Source: Thecaphora thlaspeos
Taxonomy: Eukaryota; Basidiomycota; Ustilaginomycetes; Urocystidales; Glomosporiaceae
Assembly: GCA_900291925.1 (NCBI GenBank)
Contig: UWYS01000011.1
Location: 783,349-847,348 of the forward strand
Length of the DNA stretch: 64,000 bases
Reading direction: 5' to 3'
A program made the position numbers and the translations under genes. Numbering within the stretch: the first letter of the stretch is position 1; each line of letters opens with the position of its first letter. The notes under the pieces are model-generated. The model did not search any database and was not told the DNA's origin. It worked only from the letters and a program-made list of their open reading frames with translations. This document shows positions 45,519 to 56,340 of this stretch, piece by piece.

Positions 45519-48500
45519 ATGTCGTTCTTGTCCGCCTGGACATTCGAGCGAGGAGGAGAACGCCGAAGAGGAGGGAGTGGAGAAGGCTACGATCTAGGCG
45601 ACCACGATGTGATAAGGGCCGACCGCCACACCCTCGGCGACCAGTACGACGTCACGCCACCCGAAGAAGACGCCCAGCTGCTCGACTTTGATGCTCTGGC
45701 GCGCGAGTGCGGTCTCGTCGACGACGACATCGATGCAGACGGTGGTCAGATGACGGTCTCGCCTCAACCACGACCACGACGGCTGTCAACCTCCTTCGCT
45801 ATGATGGAACGGGAGCCCGAGGTGCGGGGTCGATCCAACGAGCCGGCAGCGACATCCACGACAATCTCTCAGCTGCAAGGTCCCGTCAGCAGCTGGAGGT
45901 TCAACTTGCAGCCGTCTGACTTGACGCAGCAACGACAGCGATCCCGAGGTGATGCGAAAGGTGAGGTCAGCAGCAGCGGACGAGAGTCGTCGCACGTCTC
46001 GATGCCGTGTGGAAGCGTACCGCTGAGACTGAAGCTACGACTGAGGCGCTGGGTCGTGCTGCAGCTCCGTCGATGGCTTCAAGCTCAACAAATGCACTCG
46101 CACAGCTCAGCAGTACGCAGACCACTACAACCATCGCTACAAGACCGGCCCGCGGTGTAGCCCCGCCGACAACGCCCACGATCAACGGCGTCCAGCTTTA
46201 CCACGTCTTGGCGCTGCGTGAGTGAGACGGAGAGTAGGGCGGTTGAAGCGTGAGAACGAGGGTGATCTGCCCTCACACTCATCCGCTCCCTCTCCTGACT
46301 TTTTATCCCGCACTGGAGCCACGAGTAGCAGACGGCGTGCGTTCCCTCTTCGGGTTCCCTGTATTCAACGCCATGCAGTCCACCTGTCTTCCTACCGTAA
46401 GTCGGAGGGGGAGCCGGGGAGCTGGACGGGCGTAAGCATGCTGCGCGATACTCAGAACGTCCGTCTTCGTCTCTTCTTTGTCCACTGAGCGCAGATCCTC
46501 TACGGTGATGAGGACGTCGTCGTCTCAGCCCCAACCGGATCGGGCAAGACCGTTCTTTTCGAGCTCGCCATCGTCAGGATGCTGCAGAGCGGTTCGCAAG
46601 ACGCCAAGGTTGGTCAGCGGCATTACGCGGTCGAGATTGCTGTTGAAGGCAGGGGAACAGGGTATATGGCGATCAGTGTAACTGACAGCCCATTCTCTTA
46701 TCGGGCCTCGCATCAAGGCCGTGTACCTCGCCCCAACAAAGGCGCTCGTCGGTGAGAAGATGCAGAATTGGAGCCAACGCTTCCAGCATCAGGGCTGCGC
46801 GGTGGTCGAGCTCACGGTGAGGCGGTGACTCTTGTCATGCTTCCAGCCACTTTCGCCGCGGTAACAGGCCAAATTTTGGTGCTGAACGTAGTTCATTACC
46901 CCTTTGACCAGGGCGACACGTTCGCCGGATTGTCGGCGGCTCGCAAGTGCCGCTTGATCGTCTCGACGCCGGAAAAGTGGGACAGCCTCACCCGCCGATG
47001 GCACGACCATAGTCAAATCCTATCGACAGTTCAGCTGATGCTGCTCGACGAGGTCCACATCCTCAACGAGCCAGGCAGGGGTCAGTAGCGTGTCACCCTG
47101 CATTGGTTCCGCAGGATTCCGCCACTTACGTCTTGGCCCTTGTCCTATGCCCGGTCGTCGCTGCAGGCGCGCGGGTCGAGGTGATTGTATCACGCACGAA
47201 GACTTACGCCCCGCTGGTCCGCTTCGTCGCCGTCTCTGCAACGTGAGTCCCTGCCCTACTTTTGTCGCCAAGCGACGTGAAGCTGGCAGTCTTCTAGAAG
47301 TCAAGCTCATAGTACCCGACGAGCCATGTCCGTGACTCCACTCAACGTTCAGCATACCGAACCTCGACGACGTTGCGGTCTGGATTGGAGGACGACCGGG
47401 CATCGACATCGTTAGCTCCCGTAATACCGTCACCAATATCGTTGACGCCCCAGCTAGGGTGTTCCGCTTCGACGACACCTTCCGACCCTGTCCGCTAGAA
47501 AAAGTGAGGTCCGACCTTAGCCTCGACACAGGTCACACCGAACAACTCATCGCGCTAAGCTTGTTCATCTTCGCACCTCCCTCGCCTAATTCGCTCCGTC
47601 GATGCGCTGGATTCGTTCGCCCTTATTCTCAGTTTGTCTACAGCTACCCGCAGGGCAGAGACGAGTTCAGCTTCCAGAGCATGCTCAACCACAAGTGAGT
47701 GTGCTGTTCCGCCAGTGGTGCTACATACGAGCGGCGGCAAGAAGGGTCCGGCAAAGCGTGATGACGAGAGCGCTCGACTGACGACGGCTCACTTGACTGA
47801 CGGCCCCGGGTCGGATGCGCCAGGCTGTTCGACCTCATCCTGCAGCACGGCAAGGGTCGACCGTCGCTCGTCTTTGTCTCGACGCGAAAGGCGACCGCGC
47901 AAGCAGCTGAAGTCATCGCCGAGCGGTACCGCAAGGTGGAAGAGGAAAGGGGTCTGGCGCCGTGGCCGAAGCCGGGAGTCCGGGGCGGCGGCGGTGGCAG
48001 CAACAGCAGCGGCAGCGGATTCGCCGATGCTGCGCTCGACCATCTCGCGTCGCTAGGGATCGCGTTCCACCACGCCGGCCTTTCCTACGAGGATCGCAAG
48101 GAGGTGGAACGGCGCTTCCTCGCCGAAGAGATACGCGTGCTCTGCAGCACCTCGACGCTCGCGGTGGGCATAAATCTGCCGGCCTACTGCGTCGTGATTC
48201 GGGGGACCAAGCAGTACTCGGGCAACCAATGGGCCGAACTCGGCGACCTCGACGTGATCCAGATGATGGGGCGGGCGGGGCGGCCGCAATTTGATCGCGA
48301 CGGGGTCGCCGTAATCATGTGCGAGCAACAGCAGCGGCAGCGGTTCGAGGATCTCGTTGGCGGCGGGCGCGACATTGAATCAACGCTAGGCGACGAGCTG
48401 ATCGAGCACATCAACGCCGAGATCGGCCTCGGCAGCATTCGCGACGTCTCCGAGGTCGAGCGGTGGCTGCGGAGCACCTTTTACGCGGTCCGACTGCGCA

Positions 48501-51427
48501 AAAAGGCTGGCTCGCGGGAAGAGCTCGACGCCCTCGTCTCGCGCGTCTGCTCCGAGGCGGTCGGCAGGCTCGACGAGCACCGCCTCATTCAGCGCCACGG
48601 CCCAGCCTCCGCCGGCGTCGAGTCGACCGAGGCGGGCACAATCATGTCGCGCTACTTCCTCTCCTTCAACACGATGCTCCGTCTGCTCCGGATCGAGCCC
48701 AAGCCGGGACTGACCAGGATCCTCGAAGCGCTCTCGCAGGCTGATGAGTTTGCCGACCTCCGCATCCGCCAGGGAGAGAAGGCATTCCTCAAGGCGCTCC
48801 GCACGCTTCCCGAGATCCGGTTCCCGCCAAAGGCCGTCAATGGCGTCCCCGACAAAGTCTCGATCCTAATCCAAGCCACGCTGGCGGGCATCAACATTCA
48901 GTCGCACCTACAGCAGCATAACGCCGCCGCCACGAGCGGAAGCGCCAGCTTCAACGTCTTTGGCGAGATTGGCACCGTATTCCGCCACGCGCCGCGCATC
49001 TGCAAGGCGATGCTCGACCTCGCTTTGGACCGCAACGACGGTGCGATGGCTAAGGCGACTTTTGAGCTGCTGCGATCGCTAAGCGGCAAGGCGTGGGATG
49101 GTTCGCCCGCGGTGCTCCGCCAGCTCGAAGGGATCGGCGAAAAGTCGATCAAGGCGCTAGCCGCCGGCGGGTTCGCTACGCTCGCCCAGGTGGCCGAGGC
49201 GAGGCCGCACGAGATCGAGCTGCTGCTCAACCGTAACCCGCCCTTCGGCTCCAAGGTGATCAAGTCAGTGCGTAGTCTGCCGCGCTTCGAGCTGACTGTG
49301 GCCGAGCTCCGCGTGGCGACGGCGGATGTGACGCTAGAAGACAACGGCAGCGGCAGACCGGCCCACGCCTCCGTGACGATTGAGATTACGGTCGGGCTGC
49401 GCGACTTTGACGAGGTTGCCAAAAGGAGCCGCACCTCGGGCCTTCCGATCTACGTCTGCGTGTTGACGCTCTCATCCGAACTGGATCTGCTCAACTTTAG
49501 TCGGCTCCCAATCAGCAAGCTGAGCGAGCCCAAGGGCTTCACCGTGTCGTGCTCGCTCACCCGGCGGGGCCAGAAGGTCGTCGTCCTTGCCGCCAGCGAT
49601 GAGATCCCCGGCTCATCGGTCAGGGCCGAGCTGAGACCCGACGTCCCCGACTCGGCCTTCCCGCGGCCCAGCTTGTCGAGTTTTGGCCGGACCGACCTCG
49701 ACCAGCAGTGGCAAGTGCGTGTCCGAGCCGCCATTCAGGTCACGGACGCCCGCCTTGCTGATGCCATCTCCTCTCTTCCTTCCGACAACTATGCACACAC
49801 AGAACGAGCAGCTGCTCCAGGGTCTGGACGCCGAGACTGACCTCCGTTTTGACGATATAGACGGGCACAACGAGCTCGACGGTGACGACAGTAGCGAAGA
49901 CGAGCTGCCGCTGGCGACAAAGGGTACGATGAAACGGAGCAAGCGGGTCAATTCCCCTGACGAGCCGCCACAGCGATTGGCGAACGGCAACTACAGGTGA
50001 GTTGACCGGCACTGTACTTCTGTTGCTCAGATGGTGACCTCACTTCTCGCATCCGATATCATCGAGCCGAGAGCTGACTGAACTCGCCCGCCGACCTTTC
50101 CCTTCCTCGGAACCCACTCAGGTGCCGACACTCTTGCAAAGGACAGTGTCGCCACCTCTGCTGCCGCGAAGGCATGCCGAAGCCGCCCAAAAGGACTTCC
50201 TCCGCCAACAAGGCAGCTGTTGTCCCTGCGGCTCCCGCTCCACCCTCTTCGAAGCGTAAGACCCCCGCTCAGGCAGAGTCTTCACCGGCCATGCAGCCCG
50301 AGCCGCCACGCACGGGAGGCCGCCGCTCTCGAATCGAAGATGAACAGGCAGCAATCGGCCTACTGGAGAAGATCGATCGCCTCAATCGATTGGAGCAGCA
50401 ACAGAACCAGCAGTATCAGAACAGCGGTCGCGCTCACAGTGACGACGATGGGGCGATGGCGGTACAAGTTCCGACCAAGCGCAGACGGGCGATGGATGGT
50501 GACGGCGAGGATGCGCGCATTGCGGCCGCGCTGGCGTCGAGCTCGGACGACGGGGACCTACCGCTCCACCTCGAAGCTTTTTTCCGCCGCCGCCAACGGG
50601 AGGCGATCGATCCCATTGTCGGGATGGATGCTGAGAGCGCGGATGGGAGGGAGGCAGCTGCTATTGCAGTTGACGAAGCTGTTCGCACAACACCGCCCTC
50701 CAGCCAACCACTTGCCGCCGCTGGAGACCAGTCGAGGCATGAGGAAGCGGTCGAAGACGTCCCTTCCGCCCACCAGCAGTCCGACTCACCTCCTTCGCTC
50801 GATCCGGTAGATGTGCTATCCTCTCATTCACCCACCCCGGCCCTGCCGCCTGCGGCAATCTTGAATTCGCCCAGTTGCAAGGAGGGAGGTGAAACGGCCG
50901 CCGAAGCGATGGCTCCACCCTCGCAGCCGCAGAAGATGCAAGCGGCGGAGAGCGCGCTGAGCGCCCGACCGACTTCGCGCCTCCCCTCGTCGTTCCGTAG
51001 GACGCCGGCGGCCTCACTATTGCCTAGAGGCTTCCTGGGACGCATCGGCCTGCCACCGTGGAGCAGAGGCGGAAGCGCCACCAATGCGACCACCAGCACC
51101 AGCTTCGGCAGCCCAGGTAGAGCGGATTCGACCGTGCGCATGCCAGGGTTTGGGATCGCGGTCGGATATCCAAGGGACGAGCAGAAAACCAGCATAGGGC
51201 AGCAGGAGAGGAACCAAGCTTTTGCAATGGCGAGGGCTGCACTCTCTTCCTCTCGTACCAGCGCTCAGGAAGCGAGAGCAGAAGATGTCCTGAGCGGTCA
51301 AGTGGGGATGCAGACGTGGGAGCTGGCCAGCGGTTCTGGACGCATCGAAGACGACGGCGATGATGGCAAAGAGGGCGATGACGGTGACGAGGATGACGGC
51401 TGGAAAGCGTGGATCAACGACGTCTAG
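45519..51427 (+). CDS. MER3: Mer3/HFM1 meiotic crossover DNA helicase
   Basis: Ski2-like helicase that stabilises recombination intermediates for interfering crossovers in meiosis. Twelve exons: 45519-45960, 46065-46217, 46329-46396, 46495-46608, 46718-46816, 46912-47080, 47167-47242, 47353-47503, 47633-47694, 47824-49714, 49803-49996 and 50122-51427; 1574 aa in one frame. The acceptors at about 46064 and 46328 and the weak donor GTTGGT at 46609 are the least certain junctions. Motifs: Walker A APTGSGKT, Ia APTKALV, STPEKWD, DEVH in LLDEVHILNEPG, VAVSATIPN, FHHAGLS, and MMGRAGRPQFD. A winged helix and Sec63 domain follow. The Mer3-specific C-terminal zinc cluster is CRHSCKGQCRHLCCREG. Intron density far above its neighbours. 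A meiotic role implies the species has, or recently had, a sexual cycle. Confidence 0.92.
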
Positions 51428-51619
51428 CTGGTATGCATATGGGCGCATACAGGCGGTTCGTCTCGCCGCCGAAGGGAACGACCTGGTACCAGCCGAGCTG
51501 GCCGTTGCGCTGTACGCTGTGCAGCCGATTCCAAGCTCATCGCCACAAAGTACCATAGCGCAATAATTGCCGCCGAATGCCAGTTCGAGTCAACAGGTTG
51601 GTGAGGGTAAAGGAGGAGT
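51428..51619. other. MER3 3' flank
   Basis: Unique sequence of about 190 bp before the repeat tract begins. Nothing recognisable. Confidence 0.4.
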
Positions 51620-52270
51620 AAAAGGCAGGACCCGGACTTTACGGCTTCCGAACTTCTGACGCGACGCTCTGCGGTTCCGGGGACTTTGCGCGTTGCTTAA
51701 CGGCTCCGTATTTTTGACGCGACGCGTTGCGGCTCTAAAACAGTGCGCGCGACGCGTCGCGGCTCCCACACTTTGGAAGCGACGCGTCGCAGCCCCCGAT
51801 TGAGTCGCATAGGGGCTTTGAAAATATCGGGCAGGACCAAGCGGCTCCCGATTAGAAATGTAGTCGCGGCTTCCAAAAAGTAGTTGCGGCTCCGAAAGTT
51901 AAAGATGCGGCTCCGGATTTGTAGATGCGGCTCCCGATTGAATCGAAGGCGCGCTTCCCGTGTTTGTTTCTCCCGATTTTGTAGTTGCGGCTCCGTAAGA
52001 AAGTTGCTGCGGCTCTCATTTTGTAGCTGCGGCTCCGTAGAAAAAAAGGGTGCGGCTCCCGATTTTCTAGTCGCGGCTCCATAATAAACACTTAATTTCG
52101 GCTCCCGATTTTGTAGCTGCGACCCCGGAAAAAGATAAGCTGTGGCTTCCGATTAAATTGAAGGCGCAGCTCCCTTTTGTAGTTGCGGCTCCGAAATAAA
52201 CAAAGGTGCGGCTACCGATTTCTTTCAGGAGCAACGCGCAGAATATTTGTATTTGCCCCAACGGTCTGGC
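51620..52270. repeat. Degenerate short tandem tract, GCGGCTCCCGATTTTGTAG unit
   Basis: Words GCGGCTCC, CCCGATTT and TTGTAGTTGCGG recur every ~25-35 bp, with an initial variant rich in GACGCGACGCGTTGCGGCTC (51655-51800). Copies are strongly diverged. No coding frame. The vocabulary is shared with 18650-19140 and 7370-7540. Confidence 0.65.
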
Positions 52271-52274
52271 CGCA

Positions 52275-52545
52275 TCATAACTCTCGCGCGAGTACACACG
52301 CGGCCGTTAGGACGCGACATCCGTGCTAGCGCTCACGCGTTTCGCGCGAGATAGACGCGGCTTTATGACGCATCGACCGGCCGCCCGGCGCGTCTCGCCC
52401 GAGTAAACACGCGTTCCATCTCCACTCCAAGTCGCGTCCAAGAAAATGACGCGTCTCGCCCGAGTAAACGCGCGACCCACCTCCACATCGAGCCCCGTCG
52501 AGCTGCCGCCCGTCGCTTTTCGTCCGAGTAGCAACGCGCTGAATT
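52275..52545. repeat. ~60 bp satellite with TCGCGCGAGTAAAC core, locus 2
   Basis: About five units, for example CTCTCGCGCGAGTACACACG near 52280, TTTCGCGCGAGATAGACGCG near 52340, two CGTCTCGCCCGAGTAAAC words near 52398 and 52452, and TTTTCGTCCGAGTAGC near 52517. Spacing is about 55-65 bp, matching locus 1 at 6330-7225. Confidence 0.65.
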
Positions 52546-52980
52546 TGTTTTTGCGGCTCCAGATTTTAATCTGCCGATTTTAATTTGATCCTCCCGATCT
52601 TTGGGTTAGCGCGCCGATTTTGTATTTACTTTTCCCGGATTTTGGGCACGACGCGTTGCGGCTCCCGATAGGGAAGCTTACTATCGGGCCTAATTGCGGT
52701 ACCCCGACTTTACGGGCGACGCCTTGGGCTTCCAGATTGGATCATCTGTCTATCGGGCAGAACTGGAGTGTGGCACCCAGACTTTACGGGCGGTTTGTTG
52801 CAGCTCCCCGCTTCGCGTCGCGCGTGTTTCGCTTTAAGCCCGATTCCTTAAGCTATCAAATGGCTTCTGTCGGCCGAAACCCTAAAATCGGGCATATTAT
52901 GGTCTGCACACGACGGTTTGCTGCTCCCGGTGTCTGGCCAGTTGAAGAAAAAAAAAAAAGAACACAAAAAAAAGCAAAAG
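52546..52980. repeat. Mixed ATCGGGC / CGGCTCC repeat remnant leading to tRNA
   Basis: Further diverged repeat words (CTATCGGGCC, CTATCGGGCAGAAC, AAAATCGGGCATAT, GCGGCTCCCGATAGG), then A-rich sequence immediately downstream of the minus-strand tRNA. No gene. Confidence 0.5.
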
Positions 52981-53084
52981 TTCCCAGCCGGGGAATCGAA
53001 CCCCGATCTCAACAGAGATCAAACCGTCCCAAGGAAGTAGATTTGATTGAGAGTGTCGTATACTGACCATTGTACTAACCAGGA
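52981..53084 (-). tRNA. tRNA-Glu (anticodon CTC), intron-containing, copy 2
   Basis: The 5' half is identical to copy 1 at 18459 (TCCTGGTTAGTACAATGGTC and on through the CTC anticodon). The 3' half differs at one acceptor-stem base (GCTGGGA instead of GCCGGGA, a G-U instead of G-C pair). The 32-nt intron (53016-53047) sits after position 37 and is unrelated in sequence to the copy 1 intron. A TTTT terminator follows directly, and AT-rich sequence (CATATATAATT near 53110) lies upstream. It abuts a degenerate repeat tract just as copy 1 does. Confidence 0.9.
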
Positions 53085-53436
53085 GACTCATCTAGAGTTT
53101 GAAAACAAAGCATATATAATTAACATAGTATTAGGCTATTATCTGCCTTGACGTCATTATTTTAGCGGCCGTGTAGGGGCTTGCGCAGCCCTGCATATAT
53201 GCGCGTCGGCTAAGCCACGGTCCGCGGACCTCGTCCCGCCCGATGCACCGCACTCCCTGCCCAGGCCTACCTCTCCACCACCACCACCATCAACGCCGCC
53301 TCCACGGCCGCCGCTCCCAACTCAGCTCGGCTTCTCCTTCCATTCTCTTTACACAAAGCTGAGAACCTCACGCCGCACCACATCGCTCCTCATCGCCGCC
53401 GAACACCGCATCGCCGCACCTCCACATCCGGCCGCC
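53085..53436 (+). promoter_or_regulatory. tRNA upstream flank and PI31 promoter
   Basis: An AT-rich patch (53095-53165) serves the minus-strand tRNA. CA/CT-rich sequence with (CAC)n near 53278-53290 leads to ATG 53437. No gene. Confidence 0.4.
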
Positions 53437-54841
53437 ATGACGCCGCCGCTGCTTGACACCGACGCCCTGCTGGCACTGCTGGTTAGCTTGCTCCCTCGTG
53501 CACCTGATGACGCTATTACGGCCTCATCGGAGGTGGAGTCGAGCCAGGATAGCAGAACTGCTCCCACAACTACCGCCACGCTGCGCCATCCCTCGGACGC
53601 CCTGGCCCTGCTGCTGCACAGCGTCATGATTCGCCTCGACTTTCGTCTGGTCGGGCTGAGCGATTCGGACCGCCTTCCTGCCCCTGCCTCATCATCGTCG
53701 TCGTCCGAGGAGGACGCTGCTCCGTCCAATCGCCTCCCTTCTACCTGGAACAGTGGCGCACCCGAGGCGTACGGCTTCCGCTACCGCCACGACCAGTCGT
53801 CGCTCGACTACCTCGTCAAGCTGACAAAGATGGGAGACAGGATAGCCGTCAACGGTCTCGCATTACAGGGTAACAGCACGTCGACGCTGACTGTTCCGCT
53901 CAGCGACTACTTGTCCTCGTCGTACTTTCCTGCCACGCTCTCCCTCGGCGACGTCGGCAATGCGGCGGGCCAGCTTAAGGGAGCGTTCGCCTCTCCCTCG
54001 CGCGCCCAGGACCTGGTGATGGCGTTCAAAAACAGCATCGTCGTCTCGCTCATTCCTGGCCTGCAAAAGGAGGGCTTCGAGGCCTCCTCCTCCGGCAACA
54101 ACGCGGGCGACGATAGCCAGCGGGCCTCTGGCTCTTCTACGTCGAGCCAGCAGAATCGACCTCGCCAGGACCCAAGCGGGGGCGGCGGCAACCAGCCTCG
54201 ACCGCCCTTTTTCTCTGAGCCCGACGATCCGTCGCTCCCCTCATTGCCGTTCCGCAACCCGCCCGTCGTGGGAGATCGAGACCTCGACCCCCTAGGCGGG
54301 GCAGCGCCGTCGCTTCCCTCGCCCTTTGGTGGTCGACAGGGCGGCAGCGGTGGTGGTTTCGGCGGCGTCCCACCGTTCCCGGGCGGACCTGGCGGGATGG
54401 GGATGCCCGACGCGGGCGGTGGGATGTATGTCGGTCCGAACCACCCCATGTTCCGCGATCGCTTCCAGGGCGGCGGTGTGGGCGGTGCGCGTGGCGGATA
54501 CGGCGGGATGATGCCGCCCGGTGCGAGGTACGATCCGATCGGACCGGGTGGCATGGGCGGTTTGCCGAGGCCCGGGGGAGGTGGACAGAGGGGACCGGAC
54601 GTAGGAGGGCCCCTGCCGCAGCCCGGTGCCAGGAGGAGGGACGGCGAGCCGGACTGGGACGATGTCAGGCCGCCTGGCAACAATGTGAGTGAACGGCGTG
54701 CTCCCTGTTCAGCAGACGAGAAGTGGACGGCAAACTGACCCATCCTGCCTTCGTGTCCTTTTCTTCCCTTCTTCCCTCCAACCCTCCTTGGATGACAACC
54801 TCCTACACCGTCAGAACGGCTACGATGACATGTTTATGTGA
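53437..54841 (+). CDS. FUB1: PI31/Fub1 proteasome regulator
   Basis: PI31 (PSMF1; yeast Fub1) binds the 20S proteasome and affects its assembly and activity. Exons 53437-54684 and 54815-54841 (GTGAGT...GTCAG, 130 nt) give 424 aa. The N-terminal FP/PI31 domain (about residues 1-210) includes YGFRYRHDQSSLDYLVKLTK and DRIAVNGLALQG. The C-terminal half is Pro/Gly-rich with the family landmarks GPNHPMF, PPGARYDPIGP and EPDWDDVRPPG. The protein ends GYDDMFM, matching the conserved tail that enters the proteasome; this tail is supplied by the tiny last exon. The C-terminal motifs make the call strong. Confidence 0.9.
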
Positions 54842-56044
54842 ACGACTTGCCGACGTCGCCGCCTTCAGTGAACGGAAAAGGAGCTCGAGGCCACCAGCGT
54901 TGCCGAACGCAGGGCTCTCTCTCCCTTTTCTCTTTGCTTTCCGTCGATGAGAATGGCGTTCGAAGGCCGCACCTTTGTTGCTTACCCAAGCTGACCCAGA
55001 CGCAAACGAACGAGACAGCCTGCCAGCCTGCTGAGCTCGCCTCCGACTCCCAGGCCAATCCCCTTTCATCGCGTCGCGTCGGATCGCATCGCGCTGAAAC
55101 GCGTTGAATCGAGACACATTGCGAGCCATCGCCTCCCCGCTTCTCTCTCTGTGTTGTATTCATGGCGATGTCGACCGTGTCGCATGCGCTTAGCAGACCT
55201 TTATGGCCCACAGGACATCGAAACGTGTGTCGACAACGAGGTGCGAGAGTATGGATCGAGAGCAATCTTGGCGCGCCTAGCTTCTGCCTCTGTGTTGACA
55301 AAGAGGAGGCGGAAGGCAGAGACACTTAGATTACTCTACTGTGTCGATTGGTCCATAGCACGGCGAGAGACGCCTTGGTAGGGTTCTGGTATGATGCTAC
55401 ATGAGAAGCGGGCCAACGATGCGCTCAGAGGCGGACGACGGAAGACGACGTCGCGATTCCTCGGCGGAGGGCGATGCAGCAAAGGGGCCCAGCCGGCCGG
55501 CCGGTCGGTGCGAATTTTGCTGGGGCGAGACGGACGTGGCGCGGCGCGGAGGGGCGCTGGGCTGCGCTCGGCTGGGGCCAAGTCAAGGGCCCGCGCGCAG
55601 AGGCAAGCAGGCGCGCAAGCGCGCCCAGCCCGGGAGGCCACGCGTGCCAATTGGTCCGAGCGTTTCGCCCTCTCAGGCCCGGCCAGGCAAGAAGAGGCGG
55701 GCGCGCCTGCGTGGGTGCGTCTTTTGGGTGGCTTGCCATGAAATGGAACTCTGCTCTCTCTCTCTCTCTCTCGCCTTCTCCCGCGCATCTTCCCCACCTC
55801 TTCCTTGCCGTCCTCCCTTCACCTGTTTTCCGACACCCACGCACGACCGACGTAACTCACGCAACCACGATCGAAAGCAACGCACCCAACCACCTTATCG
55901 CCCGCGGCGTCGAATCACAGCAGCTGCTTTCCCGCCTCCCTTCTACATACGTGCCCCTTTCATCCGCCGCGGGGCCCAGCAAAAGACCAACACACAGTGG
56001 CACCACACGCAGCGCTGCGCTAGTCACACCTCATCTGGTCCGCC

Positions 56045-56087
<43 letters not shown>

Positions 56088-56340
56088 CAGAGGTAGCCGT
56101 CATCGAACACAACGGCACGGTACTAGCTTGGTTCCCGTCCTTCTCCTTCCGTCATCCCTTGTTGGTCCGAAGCTCTCCTTCAACGAAACCGACAAGAACG
56201 GCCGCCGACCCTACCCCAGCAACACGGCAAAGCGCTACGCCACGCTCGCAGACCGGACGATCCACTCTCGATCGGCACCAGAGGCCTACCTCTTTTCCCC
56301 CTCTACCTCGCTCCGCCGCAGACCGCCACGCTTCCCGCTC
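54842..56340. other. Intergenic region with CT microsatellites
   Basis: There are 1.5 kb between PI31 and the acyltransferase. (CT)n tracts lie at about 55752-55772 and 56052-56083. The frame upstream of ATG 56341 is open for a long distance but has the composition of leader sequence. No gene is supported. Confidence 0.5.
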
